Shown here: piece by piece, positions 52,874 through 60,456 of the stretch | Layout of the letters: every line of letters starts with the position of its first letter | Position numbering within the stretch: position 1 is the stretch's first letter | Notes under the pieces: model-generated | Told to the model about the DNA's origin: nothing | Seen by the model: the letters and a program-made list of their open reading frames with translations, nothing else | The model's database searches: none | Position numbers and translations under genes: made by a program | Assembly: GCA_965248855.1 (NCBI GenBank) | Contig: CBDFKQ010000011.1 | Span: 310,001-374,000, forward strand | From: CBDFKQ01 sp965248855 | GTDB lineage: Bacteria > Bacteroidota > Bacteroidia > Cytophagales > 172606-1 | Direction: 5' to 3' | Length of the DNA stretch: 64,000 nucleotides

Positions 52874-53002
52874 TTTACAAATTTTGGGAGCCCTTTTTTT
52901 AAAAGTGGTAGATATAGAATGCCATTGTATTGAGCCGATTAATTTTTAGTTTCTTATGAAAATATATTAAAGATTTTTAAAAATTTGGAAAAAATTTGGC
53001 AT

Positions 53003-53031
53003 AAAAAAACCCGGGTGAGATGCCCGGGTTT
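53003..53031 (-). terminator. Terminator without a known upstream gene
   Basis: On the minus strand AAACCCGGG and CCCGGGTTT form a 9-base stem with a 7-base loop, followed by seven T. This marks the end of a minus-strand transcript that starts to its right. Confidence 0.8.
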
Positions 53032-53061
53032 ATATTTTATAGATTTAATTTTTTTCTTTTA

Positions 53062-53175
53062 TCAAAAATAAAACCTGCAAAAATAAATATCCCGGGTCAT
53101 TTCCATTAATTTTCTTCCCGTAGGGATGAAAACCTGGCTTTTAAGTTTCGAGCGATTTAATAAGTACTTTTGCAT
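53062..53175 (-). CDS. Candidate 37-residue protein or small RNA
   Basis: ATG at 53175 opens MQKYLLNRSKLKSQ, continuing to a TGA 31 bases before the terminator at 53031. The residues include IPTGRKLMEMTRDIY and a Phe/Tyr-rich end. It is basic and unlike junk translation. Because a strong terminator follows on the same strand, either this peptide or an RNA overlapping it is transcribed. No family recognised. Confidence 0.35.
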   Translation of the reverse strand: MQKYLLNRSKLKSQVFIPTGRKLMEMTRDIYFCRFYF

Positions 53176-53493
53176 TTCAATTAATTTTAAATTCACTGTT
53201 AATATAAAAATACTTTTTAGGTAACCTCAATTTTTATAGGATTTCATTATTTTTAATGAGCGTCCGCCATTAGTACCCTATTCGCATATTTCAAAATGCA
53301 TATTAACAGAAATAAATAAAAAATCTGCCTAAACATATTAAGGAAAGTAAATGAACTTTTGACTAAATAAACTTTAGTTTTTAGATAAATAGAAATTTCC
53401 TGAATTGTAAAGACCATAAATCTCGATATATAAAAATTGCGTGAGGGAGTTTTTATTTTACTTTTACAAAGTTTTAAATTTATAATTATACTC
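53176..53493. other. Intergenic region before the response regulator
   Basis: 318 bases that should hold the promoter of the 37-residue unit on the minus strand and of the response regulator on the plus strand. No clear promoter box, repeat or RNA was recognised. Confidence 0.3.
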
Positions 53494-54651
53494 ATGCCTA
53501 AAATATTAATTATTGATGATGAAAAAAGCATCAGATTTACATTGAAAGAAATTTTAGAATATGAAAAGTATGAGGTTGACGAAGCTGCCGATGGAGAAAT
53601 TGGTTTAGAGATGCTCGATAAAAATAATTACGATGTAGTGCTTTGCGACATAAAAATGCCAAAAATGGATGGCATTGAATTATTAACAAAAGCAATGGAG
53701 ATTGGCCATCATGCAGAGTTTATTATGATATCTGCACATGGCAATATTGAAACAGCTGTTGAAGCCACAAAAAAAGGTGCATTCGACTTTATACAAAAAC
53801 CACCGGATTTAAACAGATTATTAATTTCTGTAAGAAATGCGTTAGACAAATCAAAATTGGTAATAGAAACTAAAATTTTAAAAAAGAAAATTGCAAAAGG
53901 GTCAGAAATTATTGGCAATTCCGAAGCTATAATTAAAGTAATTAATACCATTGAAAAAGTAGCACCTACCGATGCGCGCGTACTTATTACCGGCCCGAAT
54001 GGTTCGGGAAAAGAACTGGTTGCCAGGGCACTACACGAAAAAAGCAATCGTTCGCAATTTCAATTAGTTGAAGTGAATTGTGCAGCTATCCCATCCGAAT
54101 TAATAGAAAGTGAATTGTTTGGTCACGAAAAAGGATCTTTCACTTCTGCAATTAAACAAAGAATTGGAAAATTTGAACAGGCAGATGGAGGAACATTATT
54201 TCTTGATGAAATTGGAGATATGAGCCTATCTGCACAGGCAAAAGTTTTACGAGCTTTACAAGAGCATAAAATAACAAGAGTAGGTGGTGATAAAGAAATT
54301 AAAGTGAATGTAAGAGTTATCGCTGCAACCAATAAAGACATAAAAAAAGAAATAATTGAAAATCACTTTAGGGAAGATTTATATCACCGCCTAAGCGTTA
54401 TTTTAATACAGGTTCCTGCTCTGAATGAAAGAATTGAAGACATTCCATTATTGGTAAATAAATTTTTAAAAGATATCACAGATGATTACAGTAATGTTGC
54501 AAAAAAAATCCAACCGGCAGCCATTTCTTTTCTTCAAACTTTAAACTGGTCAGGTAACATAAGGGAATTGCGAAATGTAGTTGAAAGATTGGTTATTTTA
54601 GGAGGGAGTGAAATTTCGGAAGAAGATGCAAAAAACTTTGCAGGTAGATAA
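53494..54651 (+). CDS. AAA+ response regulator of NtrC layout, without HTH
   Basis: 385 residues from the ATG at 53494; the frame extends 57 bases further up to an ATG whose residues look like leader. Receiver domain: ILIIDDEKS, phospho-acceptor Asp in VVLCDIKMPKMDG (about residue 51), Lys in FIQKPP. AAA+ domain: TGPNGSGKELVARALH (Walker A), GTLFLDEIGDM (Walker B). The sigma-54 loop reads GSFTSA where GAFTGA is usual. It ends right after the AAA+ lid, so no Fis-type DNA-binding domain. It may act on sigma-54 without binding DNA, or on something else. Confidence 0.9.
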   Translation: MPKILIIDDEKSIRFTLKEILEYEKYEVDEAADGEIGLEMLDKNNYDVVLCDIKMPKMDGIELLTKAMEIGHHAEFIMISAHGNIETAVEATKKGAFDFIQKPPDLNRLLISVRNALDKSKLVIETKILKKKIAKGSEIIGNSEAIIKVINTIEKVAPTDARVLITGPNGSGKELVARALHEKSNRSQFQLVEVNCAAIPSELIESELFGHEKGSFTSAIKQRIGKFEQADGGTLFLDEIGDMSLSAQAKVLRALQEHKITRVGGDKEIKVNVRVIAATNKDIKKEIIENHFREDLYHRLSVILIQVPALNERIEDIPLLVNKFLKDITDDYSNVAKKIQPAAISFLQTLNWSGNIRELRNVVERLVILGGSEISEEDAKNFAGR

Positions 54652-54726
54652 ATCTCAATTTAATTTTAAATTAATCATATAAATACCTCTTAAAATAAAT
54701 TATTTAATTAAAATGAAAATAAACAT

Positions 54727-55353
54727 ATGAAAAAATTAACTATCAGCTTTTTATTATTAATACTTTTAAATAAAGCTTATTCACAAAAATTTTATTTGAC
54801 TCCAAAAGCCGGATTGATATTTTCAAATCAAAGTGGAAGCAATAATATAAAGTTAGGTTTAGGGTTTGGAGCCTCATTAGAATATAATGCTACAAAATTA
54901 TTTTCTTTGCAGTCAGGTTTGTCTTATGTTCAGAAAGGATATCAAGAAAATAATATAACTTTAACTGATGCAAGTGATAATCCCATTGAATCAAACATTA
55001 ATATAAAATTTAATTATAACTATTTAGAAATACCCCTATTAGCAAAATTAAATTTTGGAAGTCAAAAAGTTAAATTTTATTGTTATACCGGCCCTTCTCT
55101 ATCCTATTTTATAAATGAACAAAATAATCGCCCAGATTACTTTAACATAAATAATGATAACAAAAATAAATTAAATTTGGGATGGCAAGCCGGAATTGGA
55201 TGCAAATTATTTTTATTTGGACCGGGTGCCATTGTTTTTGATACAAATTTTGACTTAGGGATAAGTAAAGTTTTTAAAGATGGAGCAAGTAATATAAGAA
55301 ATAATTATTTTGCTTTTAATGTAGGATATGCTTTCCCATTAGGTAAAAAATAA
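54727..55353 (+). CDS. PorT-like outer-membrane beta-barrel protein
   Basis: 208 residues. A signal peptide ends near KAYSQ. The rest alternates strands with glycines, typical of eight-stranded barrels (LGFGASLEYNATKLFSLQSG, LEIPLLAKLNF, YCYTGPSLSYF), ending in FAFNVGYAFPLGKK. The family is common in Bacteroidota; function unknown. It is followed by a toxin-antitoxin pair. Confidence 0.82.
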   Translation: MKKLTISFLLLILLNKAYSQKFYLTPKAGLIFSNQSGSNNIKLGLGFGASLEYNATKLFSLQSGLSYVQKGYQENNITLTDASDNPIESNINIKFNYNYLEIPLLAKLNFGSQKVKFYCYTGPSLSYFINEQNNRPDYFNINNDNKNKLNLGWQAGIGCKLFLFGPGAIVFDTNFDLGISKVFKDGASNIRNNYFAFNVGYAFPLGKK

Positions 55354-55399
55354 AGCAGATTTAAAAATATTTTTTTATTATATGTTATAACTTTACAAT

Positions 55400-55642
55400 A
55401 TGGAGACAACACAATTAAAATCTTACCTTCATCTGTTGATTGAACAAATCGAAGATAACCAATTATTGGAAGCTATTTATATTGTACTTCATAAAAAAGA
55501 AATTGATTCAGGCGAATTTCTATTAAGCGATAACCAAAAATCTATTTTGGAAAATAGTTTAATAGATTATAAACAAAATCCTAAAGATGGTTTAAGCTGG
55601 GACAAGGTAAAAGAAAGATTAAGCATTATGAAGAAATCATGA
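55400..55642 (+). CDS. Antitoxin of a RelE/ParE-type module
   Basis: 80 residues. Helical N-terminus, then LSDNQKSILENSLIDYKQNP and the C-terminal SWDKVKERLSIMK, the usual ending of addiction-module antitoxins that pair with RelE/ParE toxins. Its TGA stop overlaps the toxin ATG by four bases (ATGA), showing translational coupling. The toxin is interrupted, so the antitoxin may now be alone. Confidence 0.8.
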   Translation: METTQLKSYLHLLIEQIEDNQLLEAIYIVLHKKEIDSGEFLLSDNQKSILENSLIDYKQNPKDGLSWDKVKERLSIMKKS

Positions 55643-55923
55643 TTTATGAAGTTAGTTTTCGATATAAAGCTGTTAAACAAATAGAAGAAATATTTCAATG
55701 GTATGAATCTAAAAGCTTGGGATTAGGCCAAAGATTTGAAAGTTAATTAGAATTTTTTTTAAAAGATTTGATGAACAATCCTGAAATTTACCCGGTCCGT
55801 TATGATAAAAACGTTCGATGTGCTCGAATAAAGAAATTCCCTTATTATATTTTCTATTTAATAGACGTTGATTTAATTGTAATCTTATCAATTTTTCATA
55901 CTAGCCGTGATGTAAAAAAATAA
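55639..55923 (+). pseudogene. RelE/ParE-family toxin interrupted by an in-frame stop
   Basis: The frame from ATG 55639 reads MIYEVSFRYKAVKQIEEIFQ up to FES, then a TAA at 55744, then continues without frame change as LEFFLKDLMNNPEIYPVRYD to FHTSRDVKK and a TAA at 55921. The two parts together make a full-length toxin of 94 codons. One base change (for example GAA or CAA to TAA) explains it. The truncated 35-residue product should be inactive. Confidence 0.8.
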
Positions 55924-55998
55924 ATCGAAGTTGATAAAATCTTTCCTAAAACATAAAAAGATTTTTATGCCTGCCTATTAAAACTCCTTCACCACAAA

Positions 55999-57096
55999 AT
56001 GCCTCAAATAAAAGAAATAACAACTTATTTAGAATCCTTTGCTCCTCTTGCTTATCAGGAAAGCTACGATAATGCCGGTTTATTAACCGGGCAAAGCGCT
56101 TGGGAAGTGAAAGGAATATTAATTACGCTTGATATAACGGAAGATGTTATTAACGAGGCAATAAATAAAAATTGCAATCTTATCGTTGCCCATCATCCAA
56201 TAATTTTTAAAGGATTAAAAAAATTAAACGGCAATAATTATGTTGAACGAACAGTAATAAAAGCGATCAAAAATGACATCGCGCTTTATGCTTCACATAC
56301 CAATTTGGATGCAGTTAAAAATGGTGTCAATTACAAAATTGCAGAGAAATTAGGTTTAATATCGTGCAAAATTTTAAAACCTAAATCAAATATTTTAAAC
56401 AAGCTAATTACTTTTATTCCTCTTAATAAAACAGATGACGTTTTAAAAGCCCTGTATGAGGCAGGTGCAGGAAACATTGGAAATTATAATGAATGCAGTT
56501 TTAAAATAAAAGGTACCGGGTCCTTCACACCAAACGAAAATTCAAATCCATTTATAGGAAATAAAGGAATAAAGGAGGAAACTGAAGAAAATCGAATAGA
56601 AATAATATTCCCATCATATTTAAAAGATAAAATCCTCACAGCTTTAAAAAATAATCATCCTTATGAAGAAGTGGCATATTATATTCAGGAATTAGAAAAT
56701 GAAAATCAAGATGTGGGCTCAGGTTTAATAGGCACTCTGCCGGAGAAAATGAAAACCATCGACTTTCTTAATGATTTAAAATTAAAAATGAATTTAAAAG
56801 TAATTAAATATACTTCTATTGTAAAAGATAACATTGAAAAAGTTGCTGTTTGTGGTGGGTCAGGAAGTTTTTTATTGCAGGAAGCCATTAAACAGCAAGC
56901 AGATGTATTTGTTTCATCAGATTTTAAATACCATGAATTTTTTGATGCCGAAAATCGTTTAGTCATTACAGATATAGGACATTACGAAAGTGAACATTTT
57001 ACAAAAGAATTATTTTTCGAGGTTTTGTCAGAAAAATATTCTAATATTGCACTCGTTTTATCGGAAACGAAAACAAACCCCATAAATTATTTATAA
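55999..57096 (+). CDS. Nif3-like dinuclear metal centre protein
   Basis: 365 residues. Metal-binding blocks at both ends: YDNAGLLTG, VAHHPIIFKG and HTNLDAVKNGVN at the N-terminus; VSSDFKYHEFFDAE and TDIGHYESE at the C-terminus. The middle segment (residues about 135-235) is the CutA-like insert found in longer members. Proposed GTP cyclohydrolase I type 2, but biochemical role is not established. It overlaps closely with the zinc-ribbon gene (5-base gap). Confidence 0.92.
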   Translation: MPQIKEITTYLESFAPLAYQESYDNAGLLTGQSAWEVKGILITLDITEDVINEAINKNCNLIVAHHPIIFKGLKKLNGNNYVERTVIKAIKNDIALYASHTNLDAVKNGVNYKIAEKLGLISCKILKPKSNILNKLITFIPLNKTDDVLKALYEAGAGNIGNYNECSFKIKGTGSFTPNENSNPFIGNKGIKEETEENRIEIIFPSYLKDKILTALKNNHPYEEVAYYIQELENENQDVGSGLIGTLPEKMKTIDFLNDLKLKMNLKVIKYTSIVKDNIEKVAVCGGSGSFLLQEAIKQQADVFVSSDFKYHEFFDAENRLVITDIGHYESEHFTKELFFEVLSEKYSNIALVLSETKTNPINYL

Positions 57097-57101
57097 TATA
57101 G

Positions 57102-57887
57102 ATGGAACTGACAATAGCTCAAAAACTTGACGCCCTCTTAACTCTACAATCCATTGACTCTCAACTTGACGTACTTCAAACAATGAGGGGCGATTTGCCT
57201 GAAGAAGTGCAGGACTTGGAAGATGAAATAGCAGGATATGAAACCAGGATAGGCAAGTTTAAAAAGGAAATTTCAGCTTTAGAAGATGAAATAAGTCATC
57301 ATAAACAAGCGAAAAAAGAAGCTGATAAGTTGATAGCCAAGTACAAAGATCAACAAATGAACGTTCGTAACAATAGAGAGTATGACGCAATCAGCAAAGA
57401 AATAGAATTACAGGAATTAGAAATAGAATTATCTGACAAAAAAATTGGAGAAGCTAATTTTAAAATCAGTAAGAAAAACGAAGAAATAAAAAATACAGAT
57501 AAAATATCTTCTGAAAGACAAAAAGATTTAGATACTAAAAAGAAAGAATTAAATGTATTAGTTTCTGAAAGCCACGAAGAAGAACAAAAACTTCAAAAAG
57601 ACAGAGAAAAGAAATCAACACTTGTTGAAGATCGTTTATTAAAATCTTACAATAAAATAAGAAGCAATGCCAGAAATGGTTTGGCTGTAGTAGTTGTAAA
57701 ACGTGGAGCTTGTGGAGGTTGTTTTAATATGGTTCCGCCTCAACGCCAGGCTGAAATTCGTGAAAAGAAAAAAATTATTGTTTGTGAACATTGTGGTAAA
57801 ATTTTTGCTGATGTAGAAGAAATTATACCACCACCGGAAAAAGAAAAAGCAACACCAACAAAAAAAGCAGCAAAAGTTGAAGAATAA
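57102..57887 (+). CDS. Coiled-coil protein with C4 zinc ribbon (CdsZ-like)
   Basis: 261 residues. A long antiparallel coiled coil (residues 10-180) is followed by a C4 zinc ribbon with CGGC and CEHCG near residues 200-228, then a lysine/proline tail. This is the zf-RING_7 family, often next to nif3. Proposed to bind nucleic acid or chaperone, function unproven. Followed by a terminator. Confidence 0.9.
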   Translation: MELTIAQKLDALLTLQSIDSQLDVLQTMRGDLPEEVQDLEDEIAGYETRIGKFKKEISALEDEISHHKQAKKEADKLIAKYKDQQMNVRNNREYDAISKEIELQELEIELSDKKIGEANFKISKKNEEIKNTDKISSERQKDLDTKKKELNVLVSESHEEEQKLQKDREKKSTLVEDRLLKSYNKIRSNARNGLAVVVVKRGACGGCFNMVPPQRQAEIREKKKIIVCEHCGKIFADVEEIIPPPEKEKATPTKKAAKVEE

Positions 57888-57918
57888 TCTTTTGTTGATT
57901 TTAAATTATATTAAATTT

Positions 57919-57948
57919 AAACCTGTCAATTATTTGACAGGTTTTTTT
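57919..57948 (+). terminator. Terminator after the zinc-ribbon gene
   Basis: AAACCTGTCAA and TTGACAGGTTT form an 11-base stem with a short loop and a run of seven T. Confidence 0.92.
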
Positions 57949-57962
57949 ATGAAAAATTTATA

Positions 57963-59447
57963 ATGATTTTTAAATATAAAATTTATTTTTTTCTATCACT
58001 TTTCCTGTTTTGCCTTCCACAGATTGTTTTTTCACAATTCAATTTCTCTCCTGACCTCGAGAATATTTATAATGATTTATTAAAACTGAAAGTAAAGCCG
58101 GCTCAAAGTGATTTAAAAGATATTTTAAAAAATAATCCAAAAAACGGTATTGCAATTTATTTAGATAATTATGCTGACGTAATAAATTTATTGGTTACTG
58201 AGGATAAAGAAGTATACGACCAGATTATTAAAAATGAGTATAACAGAATAAAAGAAATAAAACAACTCGATAAAAACTCCCCCTATTATTTATTTACTCA
58301 AGCTGAAATAAAGTTGCAATGGGCAGTGGTGAAATTAAAATTTGGAGACGAAATGAATGCATTTTTTGATCTTCAAAGGGCCTATAAGTTACTCGAAGAA
58401 AACAAGCGTAAGTTTCCGGGATTTCTACCTCAAAAAAAAACATTGGGTTTATTACATATATTAATTGGTTCAGTACCTGATAAATACCATTGGATTGTTA
58501 ATTTATTTGGCATGAAAGGGAGTATAAAACAGGGTTTAGAAGAGATGAATGAAGTAAGAAACAAAAAAAATACATTCCGCTTAGAAACTGAAATTGTATA
58601 TCAACTGATGAATGGATATGTAATAAAAACAGATTCAAGCACTTTAGAATCATTGCAAAAAATATATTCTAACAATAATGATAACTTATTAATTTGTTTT
58701 CTTTTGGCTAATGTTGCCCATAAACAAGGTGAAAGCGAATTGGCTTTACCTATTTTACATAATTGCCCAAAAGGAGCAGATTATATCTCATTTAATTTTT
58801 TGGAATATTTAAAGGGTGATATATATTTAAGAAAAGGGAATTATAACAATTCAATTTTCTTTTTTGAAAAATTTATAAAAAATACAAAAGGCAAAAATTT
58901 TCTGAAGGATAGTTATTATAAATTATTATTGGCCAAATGGCTTACCGGGAATAATTTTAAATCATTACAGCCTTATATTATAAAAATAAAAAAATCAGGT
59001 AAGGAAATAACAGAGGTTGATAAATATGCGCAACATTTTGCAGAAATGAACCTTGAACCCAATAAAATTTTGATGAAAGAACGATTGTATTTTGACGGTG
59101 GATATTATGATAAGGCTTTTGAAGAATTTAAAAATATCATTGAAAATTCTTTTATTAATAATAAAGAAAAAGCAGAATATTGCTATAGAAACGCCCGTTT
59201 ATTACACAAAACCAATAATATAACCGGTGCCATGAATTATTATTTAAAGGCTATAAAATTAAGTGAAAATGAACAATATTACTTTGGTGCAAGTGCAGCT
59301 TTGCAGTTAGGTTATATTTATCAAAAGCTAAAGGAAAAAGTAAAAGCCAAAATATATTTTAACATAGCGCTTTCCTTTAAAAATCATGAATATAAAAACA
59401 GTATTGACAGTAAGGCCAAAGCAGCTTTTGAAGAATTAAATAAATAA
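57963..59447 (+). CDS. Secreted tetratricopeptide-repeat protein
   Basis: 494 residues. Signal peptide to about IVFSQ, then helix-turn-helix repeats across the rest: FDLQRAYKLLEENKRKF, GDIYLRKGNYNNSIFFFEKF, and RLYFDGGYYDKAFEEFKNI. No catalytic motif. Probably a periplasmic protein-binding scaffold. It has its own upstream terminator and an adjacent DUF1543 gene 32 bases downstream. Confidence 0.85.
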   Translation: MIFKYKIYFFLSLFLFCLPQIVFSQFNFSPDLENIYNDLLKLKVKPAQSDLKDILKNNPKNGIAIYLDNYADVINLLVTEDKEVYDQIIKNEYNRIKEIKQLDKNSPYYLFTQAEIKLQWAVVKLKFGDEMNAFFDLQRAYKLLEENKRKFPGFLPQKKTLGLLHILIGSVPDKYHWIVNLFGMKGSIKQGLEEMNEVRNKKNTFRLETEIVYQLMNGYVIKTDSSTLESLQKIYSNNNDNLLICFLLANVAHKQGESELALPILHNCPKGADYISFNFLEYLKGDIYLRKGNYNNSIFFFEKFIKNTKGKNFLKDSYYKLLLAKWLTGNNFKSLQPYIIKIKKSGKEITEVDKYAQHFAEMNLEPNKILMKERLYFDGGYYDKAFEEFKNIIENSFINNKEKAEYCYRNARLLHKTNNITGAMNYYLKAIKLSENEQYYFGASAALQLGYIYQKLKEKVKAKIYFNIALSFKNHEYKNSIDSKAKAAFEELNK

Positions 59448-59479
59448 CAGGCCTTAATACACTTCAAATTGAAAATCTT

Positions 59480-59998
59480 ATGGAAAACAGCATGCTTGAA
59501 CTAAAACTTTTTATGACCTTGTTGGGATCAAAAGCTCCCGGGCGACATATTGAACAACATGATTTTTTTTTTGGTATTGCAAATTCCCTAAAAGAACTTG
59601 TTCCGGAAATTGAAAATTTCTGGTCGGAAGCAGTGGGTAGTATCCATATTGATGGTTGGAGAGAAGTAACCTGTGTTGATGGATATCATGTAAAAATTTC
59701 ATTAAAAGATCACAAACAAAAATCATCGAATAATAAAAAATTATTTTTTATAAACCTTGGAGGTTATCAGGAAAAGAAATTTGAAGAACAACATTATGTT
59801 GTTTTAACAGTAAAAGACAGTAAGGCTTCTGCTTTTAAAGATGCGAAAGATACTTTATTTTTTAAAAATAATCATTTTGAAAATGCAAATTCACATATTG
59901 ATGATAAATATGGAATTGAAGTGGATGAGCTTTATGAAATTGAGGATATTCTTTCACCTTTTCAAAAAGAGAAGTATCAAATAGAATTAATCCCGTAA
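59480..59998 (+). CDS. DUF1543 domain protein
   Basis: 172 residues. GSKAPGRHIEQHDFFFGIA then LVPEIENFWSEAVGSIHIDG and TCVDGYHVKIS match the DUF1543 pattern as I remember it. Soluble; no signal peptide. Function unknown. Confidence 0.82.
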   Translation: MENSMLELKLFMTLLGSKAPGRHIEQHDFFFGIANSLKELVPEIENFWSEAVGSIHIDGWREVTCVDGYHVKISLKDHKQKSSNNKKLFFINLGGYQEKKFEEQHYVVLTVKDSKASAFKDAKDTLFFKNNHFENANSHIDDKYGIEVDELYEIEDILSPFQKEKYQIELIP

Positions 59999-60456
59999 AT
60001 GATCTAAATGAAGACAAACTTCACTTAGGATACTTTAAACTAAATAATTTATAAATAATTAAACAGAACATTCATACTTAAACTGGATAGAAGAATTTGA
60101 AGTTGTTAAGCCTTAATGCCTTAGCAATGAATGGTGAACATGTTAAGGCAATTAAAGAATATAAATTAACTAAACGATATTATTTTCAGACTCATCATTA
60201 ATGTAACTTTTCTTTTAAAATCATATATAAAAATATTTAAAACTGCTTGAGTTCTCCTAATAAACCGTACGATTTGGAAGTAATGAAATCATTCTTCCTT
60301 AAGAATCAATTATTTAATACTAATATTACTTGTAAAGTTTTATAAATAAGAAAAACATTATAATTTATATTATGAAGAATCATTTGCATGATATAATATA
60401 TTTTTGTGTGAAAATCAGTGACATAATAATTGATAATCTTTTAGAAATAAATATTA
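59999..60456. other. Intergenic region with a TPR-like short frame
   Basis: 458 bases before the histidine kinase. A 34-codon frame (TTG at 60097 to TAA at 60201) reads LNALAMNGEHVKAIKEY in its middle, resembling one TPR helix pair. It may be a gene remnant or a small unit. No promoter or terminator was recognised. Confidence 0.35.

Noticed and set aside
53253..53531. Minus-strand frame opposite the response regulator
   Set aside because: Overlaps the regulator start and has a composition unlike a protein; shadow of the coding strand.
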